Below are positions 30,227 to 38,190 of a DNA stretch of 64,000 nt, one piece after another. The notes beneath the pieces are model-generated. The model was not told the DNA's origin, did no database searches, and saw only the letters and a list, made by a program, of their open reading frames with translations. The translations under genes were made by a program, and so were the position numbers. Source of the DNA: Lysobacterales bacterium (GTDB lineage: Bacteria; Pseudomonadota; Gammaproteobacteria; Xanthomonadales; Ahniellaceae); NCBI GenBank assembly GCA_016703225.1, contig JADJCM010000001.1, forward strand, positions 186,001 through 250,000, in the 5' to 3' direction. Each line of letters begins with the position of its first letter. The first letter of the stretch is position 1.

Positions 30227-31003
30227 TCAGGTCGCGGCGAGCTTCAGCCAGTCGGCCACCGCGATCGCTTCGGCGCGCGCGCCGGGGTCGATGCCGGCGG
30301 CCTGCAACTGATCGATGGTGGCGACCTCGTCGAGGGCATTGCGCAGGGTCTTGCGGCGTTGCGAGAAACCGTGCCGCACCAGCAACTGCAGGCGGGCACG
30401 GTCGTGCGACGGAATTTCCGCCGCGGTTTTCGGCGTCAGGCGCACGATCGCCGAATCGACCTTCGGCGCCGGCGTGAATGCGCCCGGAGGCACCGTGAAC
30501 AGCGGCTCGACCCGGCAATACGCCTGCAGCATCACGCTCAGGCGCCCGTAGACCTTGTTGCCATGGCCCGCGGCCATGCGCTCGACCACTTCCTTCTGCA
30601 GCATGAAGTGCATGTCGCGGATCACCGCGGCATGGTCGAGCGCGTGGAACAGGATCGGCGAGGAGATGTTGTAGGGCAGGTTGCCGACCAGACGGATCAT
30701 GCCGCCGGCCGCGAGCGCGGTGAAATCGACGGTGAGCACGTCGGCTTCGACGATGCGCAACTCGCCATGCTTCGGCGCCTCGGCGTGCAGACGCGGGATC
30801 AGGTCGCGGTCGATCTCGATCGCGGTCAGGGTCTGGATGCGATCAAGCAGCGGCCAGGTCAGCGCGCCTTGGCCAGGGCCGATCTCGATGATGCGCTCGC
30901 CCGGCTGCGGATCAATCGCACGCAAGATGCGCTCGATGATGCCGCGCTCGTGCAGAAAATTCTGGCCGAAGCGCTTGCGTGCGATATGCGGGCTGTCGTT
31001 CAT
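30227..31003 (-). CDS. rsmA: 16S rRNA dimethyladenosine transferase RsmA (KsgA)
   Basis: Dimethylates two adjacent adenines near the 3' end of 16S rRNA (A1518 and A1519 in E. coli), a late step in 30S assembly. 258 residues from ATG at 31003 (MNDSPHIARKRFGQNFLHER). SAM site IEIGPGQGALTWPL; catalytic NLPYNISSPI; C-terminal domain with FSQRRKTLRNAL. Start overlaps the pdxA stop by four bases. Confidence 0.97.
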   Translation of the reverse strand: MNDSPHIARKRFGQNFLHERGIIERILRAIDPQPGERIIEIGPGQGALTWPLLDRIQTLTAIEIDRDLIPRLHAEAPKHGELRIVEADVLTVDFTALAAGGMIRLVGNLPYNISSPILFHALDHAAVIRDMHFMLQKEVVERMAAGHGNKVYGRLSVMLQAYCRVEPLFTVPPGAFTPAPKVDSAIVRLTPKTAAEIPSHDRARLQLLVRHGFSQRRKTLRNALDEVATIDQLQAAGIDPGARAEAIAVADWLKLAAT

Positions 31004-32004
31004 GCCGGCATGCTCGCACGCCGGCGCGCGACCAGTTCGATCGCCAGTGCCGTGGCCGCGAACAGACTGCCGGCATCGGCCACGCCACAACCGGCAAGGT
31101 CGAGCGCGGTGCCGTGATCGACCGAGGTGCGGATGTAGGGCAGGCCCAGCGTGATGTTCACGGCGTGGCCGAAGCCGGCGTGCTTGAGCACCGGCAGGCC
31201 CTGGTCGTGATACATCGCGAGCACGGCGTCGCAGTGCGCGAGTTCGCGCGGCAGGAAGGCGGTGTCCGCCGGCAACGGCCCGCGCAGGACCATGCCCTCG
31301 CTGCGCAGGCGTTCGAGCACCGGCGCGATGACATCGAGTTCCTCGCGTCCGAGATGCCCGCCCTCACCGGCGTGCGGATTGAGCCCGAGCACGGTGATGC
31401 GTGGCGCGGCGAACGCGAACTTGTCGCCCAGGTCGGCGTGCAGGATGCGGATCGTGCGCTCCAGGCGATCGGCGCGGATCGCATCGGGCACGGCGCGCAG
31501 CGGCAGATGCGTGGTCGCGAGCGCCACGCGCAGCTCGCCCGCGACCAGCATCATCACCACGTCGCAAGCGACGCGATCGGCGAAGAACTCGGTGTGCCCG
31601 CTGAAGGCAAAGCCGGCGTCGTTGAGCACCGACTTCTGCACCGGCGCGGTCACGATCGCATCGAAACGCCTCTGCTCGGCGCCCTCGGCGGCGGCGCGCA
31701 GCGTCTCGATCACCGTTCCGGCATTGGCAAGATCGAGGCGACCGAAGTGCACCGGCCGCGCGGTCGGCACCGCCTGAACCCACAGCCGGCCCGGCGCATG
31801 CGCCACCGCTGGCGCGCCGCCATCGAACGCCTGCAGCAGCAGGGGGATATCCAGCGCATCGGCGGCTTGCAGCAGCACCGTCGGATCGGCGATCGCGACC
31901 AGCTGCGCCGGATGTGCCGCCTGCGCGAGACGCACCAACAACTCCGGGCCAATGCCGGCCGGCTCGCCGGCCGTCACCGCGATGCGTGCGACGGCGTCGG
32001 TCAC
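31000..32004 (-). CDS. pdxA: 4-hydroxythreonine-4-phosphate dehydrogenase PdxA
   Basis: NAD-dependent oxidation of 4-phosphohydroxy-L-threonine in the DXP-dependent route to pyridoxal phosphate. 334 residues starting with GTG. Motifs include VTAGEPAGIGPELL, VTAPVQKSVLNDAGFAFSGH, GLNPHAGEGG, and MYHDQGLPVLKHAGFG with the metal-binding histidines. Lies nine bases after surA and overlaps rsmA. Confidence 0.96.
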   Translation of the reverse strand: MTDAVARIAVTAGEPAGIGPELLVRLAQAAHPAQLVAIADPTVLLQAADALDIPLLLQAFDGGAPAVAHAPGRLWVQAVPTARPVHFGRLDLANAGTVIETLRAAAEGAEQRRFDAIVTAPVQKSVLNDAGFAFSGHTEFFADRVACDVVMMLVAGELRVALATTHLPLRAVPDAIRADRLERTIRILHADLGDKFAFAAPRITVLGLNPHAGEGGHLGREELDVIAPVLERLRSEGMVLRGPLPADTAFLPRELAHCDAVLAMYHDQGLPVLKHAGFGHAVNITLGLPYIRTSVDHGTALDLAGCGVADAGSLFAATALAIELVARRRASMPA

Positions 32005-32013
32005 CCGCGGGCC

Positions 32014-33303
32014 TCAGCCCGCCAGGCGGTTTTCGACGTAAGCCTCGGAACGCATCTGGCGCAGGAAGTTGTCGTACTCCTCCTCGGCCTTGCGATCGAC
32101 CAGGGTCTCGCGCGCCTTGGCCCGGCGCGTTTCGACGGTGCGGTCGACCTCATGTTTGCCGATGCGCTCGAGGATGTGCCAGCCGAGATCGGTGCGGAAG
32201 GGTTGCGACAGCTCGCCGTCCTTGAGCGTGCCCATGTGGTTCGCGACGGCACTGCCGTAGTCGCCGACCTGGAACCAGCCGAGATCACCGCCGAGGTTTC
32301 CGGTGGTCTTGTCGTCGGAATACTGCTTGGCCAGCTCGGCGAAGTCGGCGCCCTCGACGATGCGCTTGCGCAGCGCATCAATGCGTTCGCGTGCCTTGTC
32401 CTCGCTCAGCAATTCGCTCGGCTTGATCACCAGATGGCGAGCCTTGTACTCCGTCACCATCACCTTGGCGGTGGCGCGCGTATCGGCCAGGTGCAGCATG
32501 TGGAAGCCGTTCGGGCCGCGCAGCGGTTGCGATACTTCGCCCTTGGTCATGGCCGCGACGATGTCGGTGAACGCGGTCGGAATCTGGTCGTAGCTGCGCC
32601 AGCCGAGGTCGCCACCCTCGAGCGCCTGCTGGCCCTCGGAATAGCGGATCGCGGCGTCGGCGAACGAGAGCCCGGCTTCGATCTCGGCACGCACCTTGGC
32701 CGCCTTGACCCGTGCCGCCTCGACCTGCGCGGCGGTAGGCGACTCCGGCAAACCGATCAGCAGGTGCGACAGGCGCACCTCGCCGGCCTTGGCCGCATCG
32801 CTGGACAGGAAGATGTCGACCTCGGTGTCGGTCACCGCGACGCGCGACTGCACGAAGCGCGCGCGCAGCCGCTGCACCAGCAATTCCTCGCGCAAGGTGG
32901 TGCGGAATTCCTCGAAACTGAAGCCGTCGCGCAGCAACGACTGACGCAGCTGCGCCGCATCGATGCCGTTCTGGGCAGCGATGCGTTGCACCGCGGTATC
33001 CACTTCGGTGTCGGCGATGACGATGCCGGTGGCATCGGCGCGCGCGATCTGCAGACGTTGCGTGATCAGCCGCTCCAGCACCTGCTTGCGCACCACGTCC
33101 TCGGGCGGCAGTTCGCCGCCGCGGCTGCGGTACTGCTTGAGGATGCTATCGGTGGCGCGATCCAACTCGCTTTGCAAGATCACGTCTTCATCGACGATGG
33201 CGACGATGCGGTCGAGGCGTTCACTGGGAAGGGCTTGAGCACGCAGGGTGATCGGGCCAACAGCGGAGAACACCAGGGCGGTGGCGAGAAGCAGTCGTTT
33301 CAT
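32014..33303 (-). CDS. surA: periplasmic chaperone and peptidyl-prolyl isomerase SurA
   Basis: Carries outer-membrane proteins through the periplasm. 429 residues; signal peptide MKRLLLATALVFSAVGPITL..., an N-terminal chaperone domain from about residue 25 (LDRIVAIVDEDVILQSEL), then two parvulin domains (the first around VRLSHLLIGLPES, the second around ARHLVIKPSELLSED and GDLGWFQVGDYG). It follows lptD, which encodes one of its main clients, as in many Gammaproteobacteria. Confidence 0.97.
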   Translation of the reverse strand: MKRLLLATALVFSAVGPITLRAQALPSERLDRIVAIVDEDVILQSELDRATDSILKQYRSRGGELPPEDVVRKQVLERLITQRLQIARADATGIVIADTEVDTAVQRIAAQNGIDAAQLRQSLLRDGFSFEEFRTTLREELLVQRLRARFVQSRVAVTDTEVDIFLSSDAAKAGEVRLSHLLIGLPESPTAAQVEAARVKAAKVRAEIEAGLSFADAAIRYSEGQQALEGGDLGWRSYDQIPTAFTDIVAAMTKGEVSQPLRGPNGFHMLHLADTRATAKVMVTEYKARHLVIKPSELLSEDKARERIDALRKRIVEGADFAELAKQYSDDKTTGNLGGDLGWFQVGDYGSAVANHMGTLKDGELSQPFRTDLGWHILERIGKHEVDRTVETRRAKARETLVDRKAEEEYDNFLRQMRSEAYVENRLAG

Positions 33304-33377
33304 CGGGTTCGCAGACTCACGGAGAAAGGGGTTCAGCCTTGCAGGATGCGGCTGGCGTGGCGCTGAACAACGCGCTG

Positions 33378-35564
33378 TTAACGAAGCCCGAGCATAGCAC
33401 GCGACAGGAAATCCTCGGTCCGCCTGCCCAGTGAACCGAGCCCCTTGAGCTCCAGTTCCAGCATCAGTCCGGTGTTCAATTCGCCCTCGAAATTGCGCAC
33501 GTAGCGCCGCGCCAGCAAGCGCACCGCGAAGCAGCAGGAATCGTATTCGACGCCACCGAAGGCCTCGAGCAGCTGATCGTCGCGCAGGCTCTGGTTCCAG
33601 CGCGTGATCAGGCGCCAGCGCTCGTTCAACGGGATCAGGCCGGCGACATCGACCTGCTCCAGTTGGCCACGCCGATAGCGATGCGCGAGACGCAGCAGGC
33701 CGCGATCGCTGTAGCGCCAGTTCGCGCTGGCGTAGCCGAGCTCGGTGTTGCGCTCGTGGTCATCCCACTGTCCGCCGACGGCGAAGCTCAGGTGATCGCC
33801 GGCGATCCACTCGACCTCCGCAGCCCAGTCCGAACCGCTGCGTTCTTCGAACGTCTGGTTCGGCAGCAGCACGCGCGGCGACTCGAAGTAGTGCACCTGG
33901 CCGAGGCTCAGGCGCAGGCGGTCACGGCCGGAGCCATCGATGACGCGCGAGGTCAGCGCCAGCGTCGCCTGCTGCGCGTCGCCCTGACGATCGGCGCCGG
34001 TGAAGCGGTTGTCGCGAAACAGCGAGGCGAAACTGAAGGTCAGGTCCTGGGTATCGAACAGCGGCAGATCGGACTGGTCCTCATAGGGCACGCGCAGCGC
34101 ATACAGTCGCGGCTCCAGCGTCTGCAACCAGCCGCCGTCGCCAAACTGCAAGGGGCGCTCGAAGAACAGCCCGGCATCGAGGCTGGCAATGGCCACGCCG
34201 CGCGTCGGCGCACGTTCCTGGTCGCGGTCAAGCGCGTAGCTGGTGTAGCGATAGCCGAGCTGCGGGCGCACGAACCAGGCGGCGGATTCCAGCGGCCAGG
34301 CGACCTGCGGGTAGAGATCAAGACGGTCGCCACCGAGCGCGTCCTCCTTGTGGAAGCGCACCCATTCCGAGGCCAGCGCGAACTGCGGGCCACGCAGGTT
34401 GGGGCTGCGCATCTCGAACTGTCCGCGCGGCAGGCGCCGATAGGGTTCGACCTCGGGCGTCAGGCGCGGGTCGGTGACCTGCTGGCGATCGCCACCGAAG
34501 CTCGCGTTCCACCACGCGCCACGACCGCGCAGGTAGGCGTGCGAGGGCAGCAGGCTGGTGGCGACCGCAGTCAGCGAGTTACCGAAGTCCTCGAAGTAGC
34601 GCTGGTCGGAAACGTCGTGCAGGCTGGCATCGAGGAACCAGTGCGTGCCGATGCTGCCCTGGTGCGTCCAGTCGAAGGCGCTGCGGGTTTCGCCGTTGCG
34701 CTGATCGCTGCCCAGCCACGAAGCCTGCAGCTCACCGCGCTGGGTCGCGCCCAGATAGCGGAACTCGCCGCCCAGCATCGCACCGCGGTCGCGGATGAAA
34801 CGCGGCAAAAGGGTGGCGTCGTAGTTCGGCGCCAGGTTCAGGTAATAGGGCACGATCAGGTCGTAACCGGCGTCGTTCGAGTTGCCGAGAGAAGGCAGCA
34901 GCAAGCCGCTCTGGCGGCGGTCGTCGATCGGAAAGCGCGCGTAAGGCAGGTACATCACCGGCACATCACCAAGACGCAGCGTGACCTGGCGCGCGCGCCC
35001 CACGCCGGTCTCCTGGTCGAGGTCGATGCGCCCGGCGCGCAGTTGCCAAGCCGGATGCTCGGGGTCGCAACTGGTGAAGGCGGCGGTGTCGAGTCGGGTC
35101 TTGCCATCGGCCGCCAGCGTGGCCTGGTCGGCGCGACCATTACCACGCCCATCGCGCAGCTGGAACTGCATGCCGGTCAAGTCGCTGGCGCCCTCTTCGC
35201 GCCAGGTCGCGGTTTCCGCGCGCGCCAGCAGGCCCTCGCTCTGGAAGCGCATCGGTCCCGGGCTCCGCATCACGCCCTCACCCGCGTGGTAGTCGAAGCG
35301 TTCGCTCCACAGCCATTGGTCGGCGCGGTTCACCACCACGTCGCCCTCCAGCCGATATTGATCTTCGCCGAGCACGCGCACGCTCGCCGCCCCGACCTCG
35401 GTATCGGCCAGCGCGCGCTGCGCCGGCGTGAACGCGGCCGCGTCGGCGGCGACGAACAGCGGCGCTACGCAAGACGGGCATGGCGTCGCCAGCGGGCAAT
35501 CGGCGGCGGTGGCCAGCGGCGCGGTAACGAGCATCAGCGGAACTATGAGAACGACGCGGCGCAT
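33378..35564 (-). CDS. lptD: LPS-assembly protein LptD
   Basis: Outer-membrane beta-barrel that inserts lipopolysaccharide into the outer leaflet. 728 residues from ATG at 35564 (MRRVVLIVPLMLVTAPLATA). After the signal peptide come cysteines CPLATPCPSC and a periplasmic beta-jellyroll of the OstA type (EDQYRLEGDVVVNRADQWLW). The barrel starts near DRRQSGLLLPSLGNSNDAGY. A Cys-Cys pair near the C-terminus (EYDSCCFAVRLL) is the kind used for the inter-domain disulfides of LptD. First gene of the lptD-surA-pdxA-rsmA run. Confidence 0.96.
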   Translation of the reverse strand: MRRVVLIVPLMLVTAPLATAADCPLATPCPSCVAPLFVAADAAAFTPAQRALADTEVGAASVRVLGEDQYRLEGDVVVNRADQWLWSERFDYHAGEGVMRSPGPMRFQSEGLLARAETATWREEGASDLTGMQFQLRDGRGNGRADQATLAADGKTRLDTAAFTSCDPEHPAWQLRAGRIDLDQETGVGRARQVTLRLGDVPVMYLPYARFPIDDRRQSGLLLPSLGNSNDAGYDLIVPYYLNLAPNYDATLLPRFIRDRGAMLGGEFRYLGATQRGELQASWLGSDQRNGETRSAFDWTHQGSIGTHWFLDASLHDVSDQRYFEDFGNSLTAVATSLLPSHAYLRGRGAWWNASFGGDRQQVTDPRLTPEVEPYRRLPRGQFEMRSPNLRGPQFALASEWVRFHKEDALGGDRLDLYPQVAWPLESAAWFVRPQLGYRYTSYALDRDQERAPTRGVAIASLDAGLFFERPLQFGDGGWLQTLEPRLYALRVPYEDQSDLPLFDTQDLTFSFASLFRDNRFTGADRQGDAQQATLALTSRVIDGSGRDRLRLSLGQVHYFESPRVLLPNQTFEERSGSDWAAEVEWIAGDHLSFAVGGQWDDHERNTELGYASANWRYSDRGLLRLAHRYRRGQLEQVDVAGLIPLNERWRLITRWNQSLRDDQLLEAFGGVEYDSCCFAVRLLARRYVRNFEGELNTGLMLELELKGLGSLGRRTEDFLSRAMLGLR

Positions 35565-35636
35565 ACGAATCCGGCGGGAAAGACGCGTAAGCTTGCCAGC
35601 GCCGAGCCGGTCTGGGCAATGAACACGGAGGAACGC

Positions 35637-36047
35637 ATGATGAACGACCCCGGCCAGACACCCCAATCCGACGCGGAATGGCGCGCCCGCCTCGATCCTC
35701 AACAATATGCCGTGTGCCGCTGCTCGGCCACCGAAGCGCCGTTCAGTGGCAAGTACTGGGACCACCATGAAAATGGCGTCTACCACTGCATTGGCTGCGG
35801 CGCGGCGCTGTTCGATGCCGCGGCCAAGTTCGACTCCGGCAGCGGCTGGCCGAGCTACTTCCAGCCGATGTCGAACGCGGCGCTGACCACGATCGAGGAC
35901 GACAGCCACGGCATGCGCCGCGTTGAAGTGCGCTGCGCGAGTTGCGACTCCCACCTCGGCCACGTGTTCCCGGATGGCCCGCGCCCGACCGGGCTGCGCT
36001 ACTGCATCAACTCCGCCGCCCTCGACTTCAAACCGCGTGGAGGCTGA
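35637..36047 (+). CDS. msrB: peptide-methionine (R)-S-oxide reductase MsrB
   Basis: Reduces the R form of methionine sulfoxide in proteins. 136 residues; ATG at 35637 chosen because GGAGG ends five bases upstream (an earlier ATG at 35619 is in frame). Two zinc CxxC pairs (CIGC, CASC), substrate motif FDSGSGWPSY and the catalytic region LRYCINSAALDF are present. It diverges from lptD. A degraded copy of an msrB 3' end occurs at 45857-45923. Confidence 0.96.
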   Translation: MMNDPGQTPQSDAEWRARLDPQQYAVCRCSATEAPFSGKYWDHHENGVYHCIGCGAALFDAAAKFDSGSGWPSYFQPMSNAALTTIEDDSHGMRRVEVRCASCDSHLGHVFPDGPRPTGLRYCINSAALDFKPRGG

Positions 36048-36112
36048 CTCCGAAGCGCGCGCTCTGGCGTTGCGCCCGTCTATACTGCACCTGCAGCAAG
36101 GAGCCACAAACC

Positions 36113-36337
36113 ATGGTTTCACTCTCCGGCGTCACCCATCGTCACCCGGACATTCTTGGCGGCACCCCGGTGTTTGTCGGTACCCGCGTCCCAGTGCGCT
36201 CGCTTTTCGATTACCTCGAAGGAGGCGATACGCTGGAAGAGTTCCTGCATCAGTTTCCATCGGTCAAACGCGAACAGGCCATTGCGGTGCTGAATGCCGC
36301 TTTCGAGAGGGTCGCTGCGGATGCGGTTGCTGCTTGA
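36113..36337 (+). CDS. DUF433 antitoxin-like protein
   Basis: 74 residues from ATG at 36113, ribosome site AAGGAG. The pattern HPDILGGTPVFVGTRVPVRS then LFDYLEGGDTLEEFLHQFPS is diagnostic of DUF433, a small winged-helix-like protein found beside PIN-like proteins. The next gene begins inside its 3' end (17-base overlap), so the two form one unit, most likely an antitoxin with its toxin. Confidence 0.88.
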   Translation: MVSLSGVTHRHPDILGGTPVFVGTRVPVRSLFDYLEGGDTLEEFLHQFPSVKREQAIAVLNAAFERVAADAVAA

Positions 36338-36641
36338 CGAGAACTTCCCAGTCGACTTCGCAAAGCTTCTGGTCGGCCATGACGTCTTGACGGTTCACGG
36401 CCTGGGCTGGTCTGGAGCAAGAAACGGCGAACTGCTTCGTCGTGCCCATACCGCATGCGAGGTCTTCGTCACGCTCGACCGCAATCTTGAGTTTCAGCAA
36501 CACATCAAGGTGTTGCCTTTCGGCGTTGTCGTCGTGCGCTCCGTCTCCAACCGCATGGCGCATCTTGTTCCGCACATTGGCAGCATCCTTGAAGCGGTAT
36601 CCCGAGTGGCTCCAGGCACTGTCGAGAAAGCCGGCGCATGA
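36321..36641 (+). CDS. DUF5615 PIN-like toxin-type protein
   Basis: 106 residues from ATG at 36321. MRLLLDENFPVDFAKLL carries the first acidic residues of the PIN-like fold, followed by FVTLDRNLEFQQH with the next acidic position. DUF5615 proteins are predicted RNases of the VapC/Mut7-C type. Overlaps the DUF433 gene upstream and the next small gene downstream (ATGA). Confidence 0.85.
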   Translation: MRLLLDENFPVDFAKLLVGHDVLTVHGLGWSGARNGELLRRAHTACEVFVTLDRNLEFQQHIKVLPFGVVVVRSVSNRMAHLVPHIGSILEAVSRVAPGTVEKAGA

Positions 36642-36865
36642 AAGTCGGTGACAAGGTCCGAGTACTCACCATTCCCGATTGGCTTCTGCGAGACATTCCG
36701 GAGCGTGAGCGTGGCACGCTGACTGCTCAGCTCGGCAAGGTGGTCGAAATTCGGGGAATTCAGGGCGAGAAGCATCTCTGGTTGGCCTTTGCCGATGGCA
36801 GCGAGGGCTTCGCACTTGAGCGCGGAGACATCGCGCTGATCCAGGCGGGCGCGCACGGTGCCTGA
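36638..36865 (+). CDS. small SH3/KOW-like protein, third gene of the DUF433 unit
   Basis: 75 residues; start overlaps the DUF5615 stop by four bases. VGDKVRVLTIPDWLLRDIPE, then GKVVEIRGIQGEKHLWLAFA, suggests a small beta barrel with a conserved turn. No family name can be given with certainty. Tight overlap makes it part of the same transcript, so it may modulate the toxin pair. Confidence 0.6.
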   Translation: MKVGDKVRVLTIPDWLLRDIPERERGTLTAQLGKVVEIRGIQGEKHLWLAFADGSEGFALERGDIALIQAGAHGA

Positions 36866-36900
36866 CAACGCAGTGATTGCCCGCAGGAGCAGGACGCGCA

Positions 36901-37419
36901 ATGACCACTGAATTGGTGCATCGAGTCGAACTGCCGGCGCAGGCGTTGTTGCAGCGTTACCTTCGGGATGGGCATTACGCGGATTGCTACGTAGTCGACT
37001 TGACCGAGGTGGTGTCGCAGGCGGAGTTCATCGAGGCATTTTACACGACGCCGTTGTTCAAGCTGGAGCGTGCCGTCCTGGCCGCCGCCGCGGGCAAGCC
37101 ATCGACCGATGACGAGGCGCGCGCCTTGGCGCGCGGCGAACGCGATGCCTTCGCCGCCTGGACGGTCGAGGACCGCAGCGATACGCAGCTGCTGCTCGCC
37201 GACTTCATGGGCCGCACTCGTTCCTGGCTGATGGCCGAAGCCGACGGCCGCGGCGGCACCCGCCTGTACTTCGGATCGGCGATCGTTCTCAAACGCGACC
37301 GCGACACTGGTCGAACCAGCATCGGCACCGGCTTCGGCCTGATGCTGGGCTTCCACAAGCTCTATTCGCGCGCCCTGCTCGCCGCGGCGCGATCGCGCCT
37401 GCGGCACAAACTTCCCTGA
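36901..37419 (+). CDS. conserved hypothetical cytosolic protein
   Basis: 172 residues, ATG at 36901, GCAGGAGC ahead. No signal peptide or membrane segment. Visible features are DGHYADCYVVDLTEVVSQAE, a TRLYFGSAIVLKRD strand pair and a hydrophobic C-terminal helix (GFGLMLGFHKLYSRALLAAA). The strand pattern is loosely like DUF2867-type proteins, but I do not claim membership. Lies 35 bases after the three-gene DUF433 unit. Confidence 0.55.
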   Translation: MTTELVHRVELPAQALLQRYLRDGHYADCYVVDLTEVVSQAEFIEAFYTTPLFKLERAVLAAAAGKPSTDDEARALARGERDAFAAWTVEDRSDTQLLLADFMGRTRSWLMAEADGRGGTRLYFGSAIVLKRDRDTGRTSIGTGFGLMLGFHKLYSRALLAAARSRLRHKLP

Positions 37420-37455
37420 TCCCTGGGCACCTGCGGCTTTGCCGCGGCGAAGCTT

Positions 37456-37531
37456 AAACGGTACCGTTTCTGTCCCATATTGGTCCCGGCCGCCATGCTG
37501 CGCGTTGCCAAACTCACCGACTACGCCACCG
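37456..37531 (+). repeat. direct repeat, left copy: suf-regulator promoter and start
   Basis: Matches 45962-46037 at about 67 of 76 positions. Contains AAACGGTACC, the identical stretch TGTCCCATATTGGTCCC and the ATG with the first 12 codons of the Rrf2 regulator. It abuts the sigma/kinase/beta-helix cassette. Confidence 0.85.
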
Positions 37532-37593
37532 CCGCTTGCCGGCGCAGCGCGAAAAAACCAACTGATCGCCACCCAACGCACCGGCTAGACTAG
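37495..37593 (+). pseudogene. truncated 5' relic of the Rrf2 suf regulator
   Basis: ATG at 37495 begins MLRVAKLTDYAT, against MLRVSKLTDYAT in the intact gene at 46001, then diverges (AACRRSAKKPT...) to a TAG at 37591. It preserves the regulator's upstream region and DNA start but none of its helix-turn-helix, so it cannot be functional. It may still give an Rrf2-type operator to the sigma factor gene 28 bases further on. Confidence 0.75.
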
Positions 37594-37621
37594 GAGCCAT
37601 CTCCGGCAGTGGCGGCGCGAC

Positions 37622-38185
37622 ATGAGCACCGGCAATTCCTTCACCACACTGATGCAGGCAGCGCAGGCCGGCGATGCGGGCGCCGAGGCGCGCCTGTACG
37701 CGTTGGTCTACGACGAACTCAAGCGCATCGCGCGCGGACAGATCCGCCGCGTCGGCGGCGCGCTGACGGTAAACGCCAGCACATTGGTGCATGAGGCCTA
37801 CCTCAAGTTCGCCGGTGGTGGCGAGCGCCAGTTGGCCGGCAGCCGGCATTTCCTCAATGTGTTGGCGCAGGCAATGCGCCAGATCCTGCTCGACATCGGC
37901 AGACGCCGCGCCAGCGAGAAGCGCGGCGGCGACCAGCGCCGCACCGACCTCAGCGAGGAGATCGAACTCGACGGCATGGCCATCGAGGAAGCGCTGGCGA
38001 TCGACGCGGCGCTGCGCAGTTTGCGCGCGATCGACCCCGAACTTGCCCAGGTGGTCGACTGGCACTTCTTCGCCGGCCGCTCGTTCATCGAGATCGCGGC
38101 AACGCTGGATCTCAATGAACGCACCATCCGTCGCCGCTGGGAGGCTGCGCGCGCCTACCTAGCGTCGGTGATGCAGTCGGGCTGA
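37622..38185 (+). CDS. ECF-type RNA polymerase sigma factor
   Basis: 187 residues. Region 2 is around LYALVYDELKRIARGQIRR and NASTLVHEAYLKFA, the LVHEAY motif typical of the Sigma70_ECF family (PF07638). Region 4 is FFAGRSFIEIAATLDLNERT with IRRRWEAARAYL. No anti-sigma gene is adjacent. Instead a Hanks-type kinase starts six bases downstream, an arrangement seen in ECF43-like systems, where phosphorylation of the sigma factor turns it on (EcfP/PknT in Vibrio). Its likely targets are the four genes at 40.9-45.8 kb, which share a promoter-like motif. Confidence 0.9.
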   Translation: MSTGNSFTTLMQAAQAGDAGAEARLYALVYDELKRIARGQIRRVGGALTVNASTLVHEAYLKFAGGGERQLAGSRHFLNVLAQAMRQILLDIGRRRASEKRGGDQRRTDLSEEIELDGMAIEEALAIDAALRSLRAIDPELAQVVDWHFFAGRSFIEIAATLDLNERTIRRRWEAARAYLASVMQSG

Positions 38186-38190
38186 GGTCG

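Noticed and set aside
30979..33366. 795-codon frame opposite rsmA, pdxA and surA
   Set aside because: Crosses three well-supported genes and shows no recognisable motif.
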